DNA of 8,574 bases from Thermomicrobiales bacterium. Lineage in GTDB: Bacteria > Chloroflexota > Chloroflexia > Thermomicrobiales > UBA6265. The position numbers were made by a program, and so were the translations under genes. Below, one piece after another: positions 6,527-8,574 of this stretch; positions within the stretch are counted from its first letter, which is position 1, and each line of letters starts with the position of its first letter. The stretch spans positions 1 to 8,574 of the forward strand of contig JADLCW010000127.1 of NCBI GenBank assembly GCA_020847015.1, written 5' to 3'. Under the pieces are notes generated by a model, which ran no database searches, was not told the DNA's origin, and saw nothing but the letters and a program-made list of their open reading frames with translations.

Positions 6527-6549
6527 TGCGCCATCGTTCCTTTCTCAAT

Positions 6550-6571
6550 GGCCGCGGTTTGACCCGCGGCC
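6550..6571. repeat. Perfect 8-bp GC inverted repeat in the cstR 5' leader
   Basis: Arms GGCCGCGG (6550-6557) and CCGCGGCC (6564-6571) flank a 6-nt loop. The dyad lies downstream of the proposed cst promoter and just upstream of the cstR ribosome site (6537-6544), so the leader RNA would form a very stable stem. No T-run follows on either strand, so an intrinsic terminator is not supported. It could stabilise the mRNA, modulate ribosome access or serve as a protein-binding dyad. The structure is seen directly and its function is unknown. Confidence 0.6.
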
Positions 6572-6591
6572 GAAAGATCATCATGCAAGAG

Positions 6592-6620
6592 ATAATAGGA
6601 TACCCCCCTACCCTAGTCAA
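6592..6620 (-). promoter_or_regulatory. Sigma70-type promoter of the cstR-cstB operon
   Basis: Reading the minus strand, TTGACT (6620-6615) matches the -35 consensus at 5 of 6 and TATTAT (6597-6592) matches the -10 at 5 of 6. The spacer is exactly 17 nt. This is the best promoter-like sequence noticed in the window. Transcription would start around 6586-6584, giving a leader of about 60 nt before the cstR GTG. It points into the five-gene sulfur operon. Being A/T-rich in a GC-rich genome adds weight. It has no experimental support here. Confidence 0.75.
6598..6614 (-). promoter_or_regulatory. Putative CstR/CsoR-family operator within the promoter spacer
   Basis: The minus-strand spacer reads AGGGTAGGGGGGTATCC; on the plus strand the core is GATACCCCCCTACCC. 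An unbroken run of six G/C flanked by TA-type steps (ATAC-C-run-TA) is the established look of CsoR/RcnR/FrmR/CstR operators. The site fills the space between -35 and -10, so a bound tetramer would block RNA polymerase. The neighbouring regulator is the obvious ligand. Symmetry is imperfect, so exact boundaries are uncertain. Confidence 0.65.
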
Positions 6621-6686
6621 GGCAGAACAACCCACGTTGGCCGAAGCGCTGGCGACCCCAACCATCCAAGCGGAGCCGATGGCCGG

Positions 6687-6692
6687 TATACT
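6687..6692 (+). promoter_or_regulatory. Weak candidate -10 element for the acetyl-CoA synthetase gene
   Basis: TATACT matches the -10 consensus at 5 of 6 and lies 83 nt before the acs start codon. No good -35 is found at 16-18 nt upstream (the 17-nt position reads ATCCAA), and there is no extended -10 TGn. If real, the promoter would depend on an activator. The rest of 6621-6775 shows no other convincing signal. Confidence 0.25.
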
Positions 6693-6775
6693 CGGTGCAT
6701 CGGACACGCCACTCGCGCTCGCGTGGATCAGCGTGCTGGGCGGCGTTTCGCGAGGCAGAGAATGAGGAACGGACC

Positions 6776-8574
6776 ATGGCTGAGACGACGACCGACGCGG
6801 CAAAGGCGCAGCGCGAGATCGCCATCCAAACGCTCCTGGACGAGCAGCGCAGGTTTCCGCCGCCGTCGGAGTTCGTCGCCCAGGCGAACGTCAACGATCC
6901 CGCCATCTACGAGCGCGCCGCCAACGATCTGGAAGGCTACTGGGCCGACGAAGCGAGTCGGCTCGACTGGTTCGAACCGTGGCAGACGGTGCTGGAGTGG
7001 GATCTACCCTTCGCCAAATGGTTCGTCGGCGGCAAGATCAACGTCTCCTACAACTGTCTGGATCGCCACGTCGCCGCCGGCCGCGGTGACAAGGTCGCGT
7101 TCTATTGGGAAGGCGAGCCGGGGGATCAACGCACGCTGACCTATTCCGACATGCTGGAAGAGGTCGGGCGCTGCGCTAACGCGCTCAAGGCGCTCGGGGT
7201 CGAGCGAGGCGACCGCGTCGCCATCTACATGCCGATGATTCCCGAGATGCCGATCGCGATGCTGGCCTGCACGCGCATCGGGGCGCCGCATATCGTCGTG
7301 TTCGGCGGGTTCTCGGCCGAAGCGCTGGCTGACCGCATTAATGATTCACAGGCCAAGGTGGTCATCACCGCCGACGGCGGCTACCGGCGCGGCAAGGTCT
7401 CCGCGCTGAAACCCCACGTCGACGCCGCCCTCGCGATGTCGCCGACGATCGAGAATACGCTGGTGGTGCGCCGCACCGATCATGGCGCCGCCATGCAGGA
7501 CGGGCGCGACCACTGGTGGCACGACCTCGTGCCGCAACAATCCGCCGAGTGCGAACCGGAGCACATGGAGAGCGAGGACACCCTCTTCCTGCTCCACACC
7601 TCCGGCACGACCGCCAAACCAAAGGGCATTCTGCATACGACGGGCGGTTATCTCACCGGTGTCGCCACCACGCATCGCGACATCTTCGACATCAAACCCG
7701 ACGACGTGTACTGGTGCGCGGCCGATCTCGGCTGGGTGACCGGTCACTCCTACATTTTGTACGGTCCGTTGGCCAACGCCGCCACCGGCGTGCTGTATGA
7801 AGGCACCCCGGACTTTCCCGATCCGAGTCGCTGGTGGGGCATCGTCGAGCGCTACGGCGTCACCATCCTCTACACCGCGCCGACCGCCATCCGTGCCCAC
7901 ATGAAGTGGGGTCCGAACCACGCCGACGCGCACGATCTCTCCTCGCTGCGGTTGCTCGGCTCGGTCGGCGAACCGATCAACCCCGAGGCGTGGATGTGGT
8001 ACCACCACCACATCGGCCACGATCGCTGCCCGATCGTGGACACTTGGTGGCAGACCGAAACCGGGATGATCATGATCTCGCCGTTGCCGGGCATCACCAC
8101 CACCCAACCCGGATCGGCGACGAAACCGTTCCCCGGCATTGACGCGGACATCGTCGACAACGAGGGCAATTCCGTGCCCCCTGGCGAAGGCGGCTATCTC
8201 GTCCTCAAGAAGCCGTGGCCGGCGATGCTGCGTGGGATCTACGGTGATCCAGAGCGGTACAAGCAAACCTACTGGTCGCGCTTCCCCGGTTGCTACTTCC
8301 CCGGTGACGGAGCGCGCCGCGATAGCGAGGGCGATTTCTGGTTGATGGGCCGTGTCGATGACGTGATGAACGTCTCCGGCCATCGCCTCAGCACCACCGA
8401 GATCGAAAGCGCGCTGGTCGACGACAAGCGGGTGGCCGAGGCTGCCGTGGTGGGTCGCCCCGATGAGCTGACCGGCGAGGCGATCTTCGCCTTCGTCATT
8501 GCCAAGGGCGATGTCGAAACCACCGGGGTGCTGGGCGAGGAGTTGCGCCAGCACGTCGCCGAGAAGATCGGCCC
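6776..8574 (+). CDS. acs: Acetyl-CoA synthetase (AMP-forming), C-terminus outside window
   Basis: Acs activates acetate to acetyl-AMP and then acetyl-CoA for acetate assimilation in the cytoplasm. The frame is open from the ATG to the window edge, giving 599 codons of a usual 640-660. The N-terminal region matches the Acs cap domain (for example GYWADEA near 56-62, FEPW, FVGGKINVSYNCLDRHV). The ATP loop A3 is HTSGTTAKPKG (274-284). WWQTETG at 424-430 carries the Trp (W425) that in characterised Acs limits the pocket to acetate. The hinge/A8 block GRVDDVMNVSGHRLSTTEIE starts at 525. The A10 lysine motif, the usual target of acetylation control, would lie beyond the window. The ATG follows GAGGA (6764-6768) at 7 nt. 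A3 has Ala280 where Gly is commonest; this is probably a tolerated variant. The gene diverges from the cst operon and is not obviously part of it. Confidence 0.96.
   Translation, partial: MAETTTDAAKAQREIAIQTLLDEQRRFPPPSEFVAQANVNDPAIYERAANDLEGYWADEASRLDWFEPWQTVLEWDLPFAKWFVGGKINVSYNCLDRHVAAGRGDKVAFYWEGEPGDQRTLTYSDMLEEVGRCANALKALGVERGDRVAIYMPMIPEMPIAMLACTRIGAPHIVVFGGFSAEALADRINDSQAKVVITADGGYRRGKVSALKPHVDAALAMSPTIENTLVVRRTDHGAAMQDGRDHWWHDLVPQQSAECEPEHMESEDTLFLLHTSGTTAKPKGILHTTGGYLTGVATTHRDIFDIKPDDVYWCAADLGWVTGHSYILYGPLANAATGVLYEGTPDFPDPSRWWGIVERYGVTILYTAPTAIRAHMKWGPNHADAHDLSSLRLLGSVGEPINPEAWMWYHHHIGHDRCPIVDTWWQTETGMIMISPLPGITTTQPGSATKPFPGIDADIVDNEGNSVPPGEGGYLVLKKPWPAMLRGIYGDPERYKQTYWSRFPGCYFPGDGARRDSEGDFWLMGRVDDVMNVSGHRLSTTEIESALVDDKRVAEAAVVGRPDELTGEAIFAFVIAKGDVETTGVLGEELRQHVAEKIG

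Noticed and set aside
6520..6765. 81-codon plus-strand open frame upstream of acs
   Set aside because: It crosses the cst promoter/operator and the cstR start, has no convincing ribosome site, and matches no family I recognise; its stop overlapping the acs ribosome site is probably chance.
7346..8554. 402-codon minus-strand open frame opposite acs
   Set aside because: Antisense to an unmistakable acetyl-CoA synthetase; the peptide is rich in Gly/Val/His/Arg/Asp without recognisable domains.
1..8574. CRISPR arrays, tRNA/rRNA genes, insertion sequences, toxin-antitoxin or phage genes
   Set aside because: No spaced direct repeats, RNA-like conserved segments, transposase motifs or phage-type proteins were seen by reading both strands.

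Overview
The window comes from a high-GC bacterium (well above 60% by eye, with strong G/C bias at third codon positions). It carries MurT-GatD, which amidates the D-Glu of lipid II and is known from Bacillota, Actinomycetota, Chloroflexota and relatives. Together with MreB/MreC, this suggests a high-GC terrabacterial lineage, possibly Chloroflexota or an actinobacterial relative. No 16S or other phylogenetic marker is present, so placement is tentative.

Left block, + strand (2-3196): the end of mreB, then mreC, murT and gatD. mreC and murT overlap by 11 nt, and murT and gatD by 4 nt (ATGA). This is a cell-wall operon: MreB/MreC position the elongation machinery, and MurT/GatD convert lipid II D-glutamate to D-isoglutamine. 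No mreD lies between mreC and murT.

Middle block, - strand (6526 down to 3235): a five-gene operon read right to left. It encodes a CsoR-family regulator of the CstR (persulfide-sensing) type, a CstB-like metallo-beta-lactamase/double-rhodanese protein, a single-domain rhodanese, a TauE/SafE membrane exporter and a DUF302 protein. It parallels the staphylococcal cst sulfide/persulfide detoxification system but has a different gene set: no cstA or sqr is seen, and DUF302 is added. A near-consensus promoter (TTGACT, 17 nt, TATTAT) lies upstream of the regulator. Its spacer holds a G-tract sequence typical of CsoR-family operators, which suggests autoregulation. The proposed flow is: low-molecular-weight persulfide is oxidised to sulfite by CstB, sulfur is moved by the rhodaneses, sulfite/thiosulfate is exported by TauE, and CstR derepresses the operon when its thiols react with persulfide.

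Right block, + strand (6776 to the window end): a divergently transcribed acetyl-CoA synthetase gene, cut by the window edge after 599 codons. The 249-bp divergent region holds the cst promoter/operator, an 8-bp perfect GC-rich hairpin and a weak possible -10 for acs. No RNA genes, mobile elements, CRISPR arrays or long repeats were seen.
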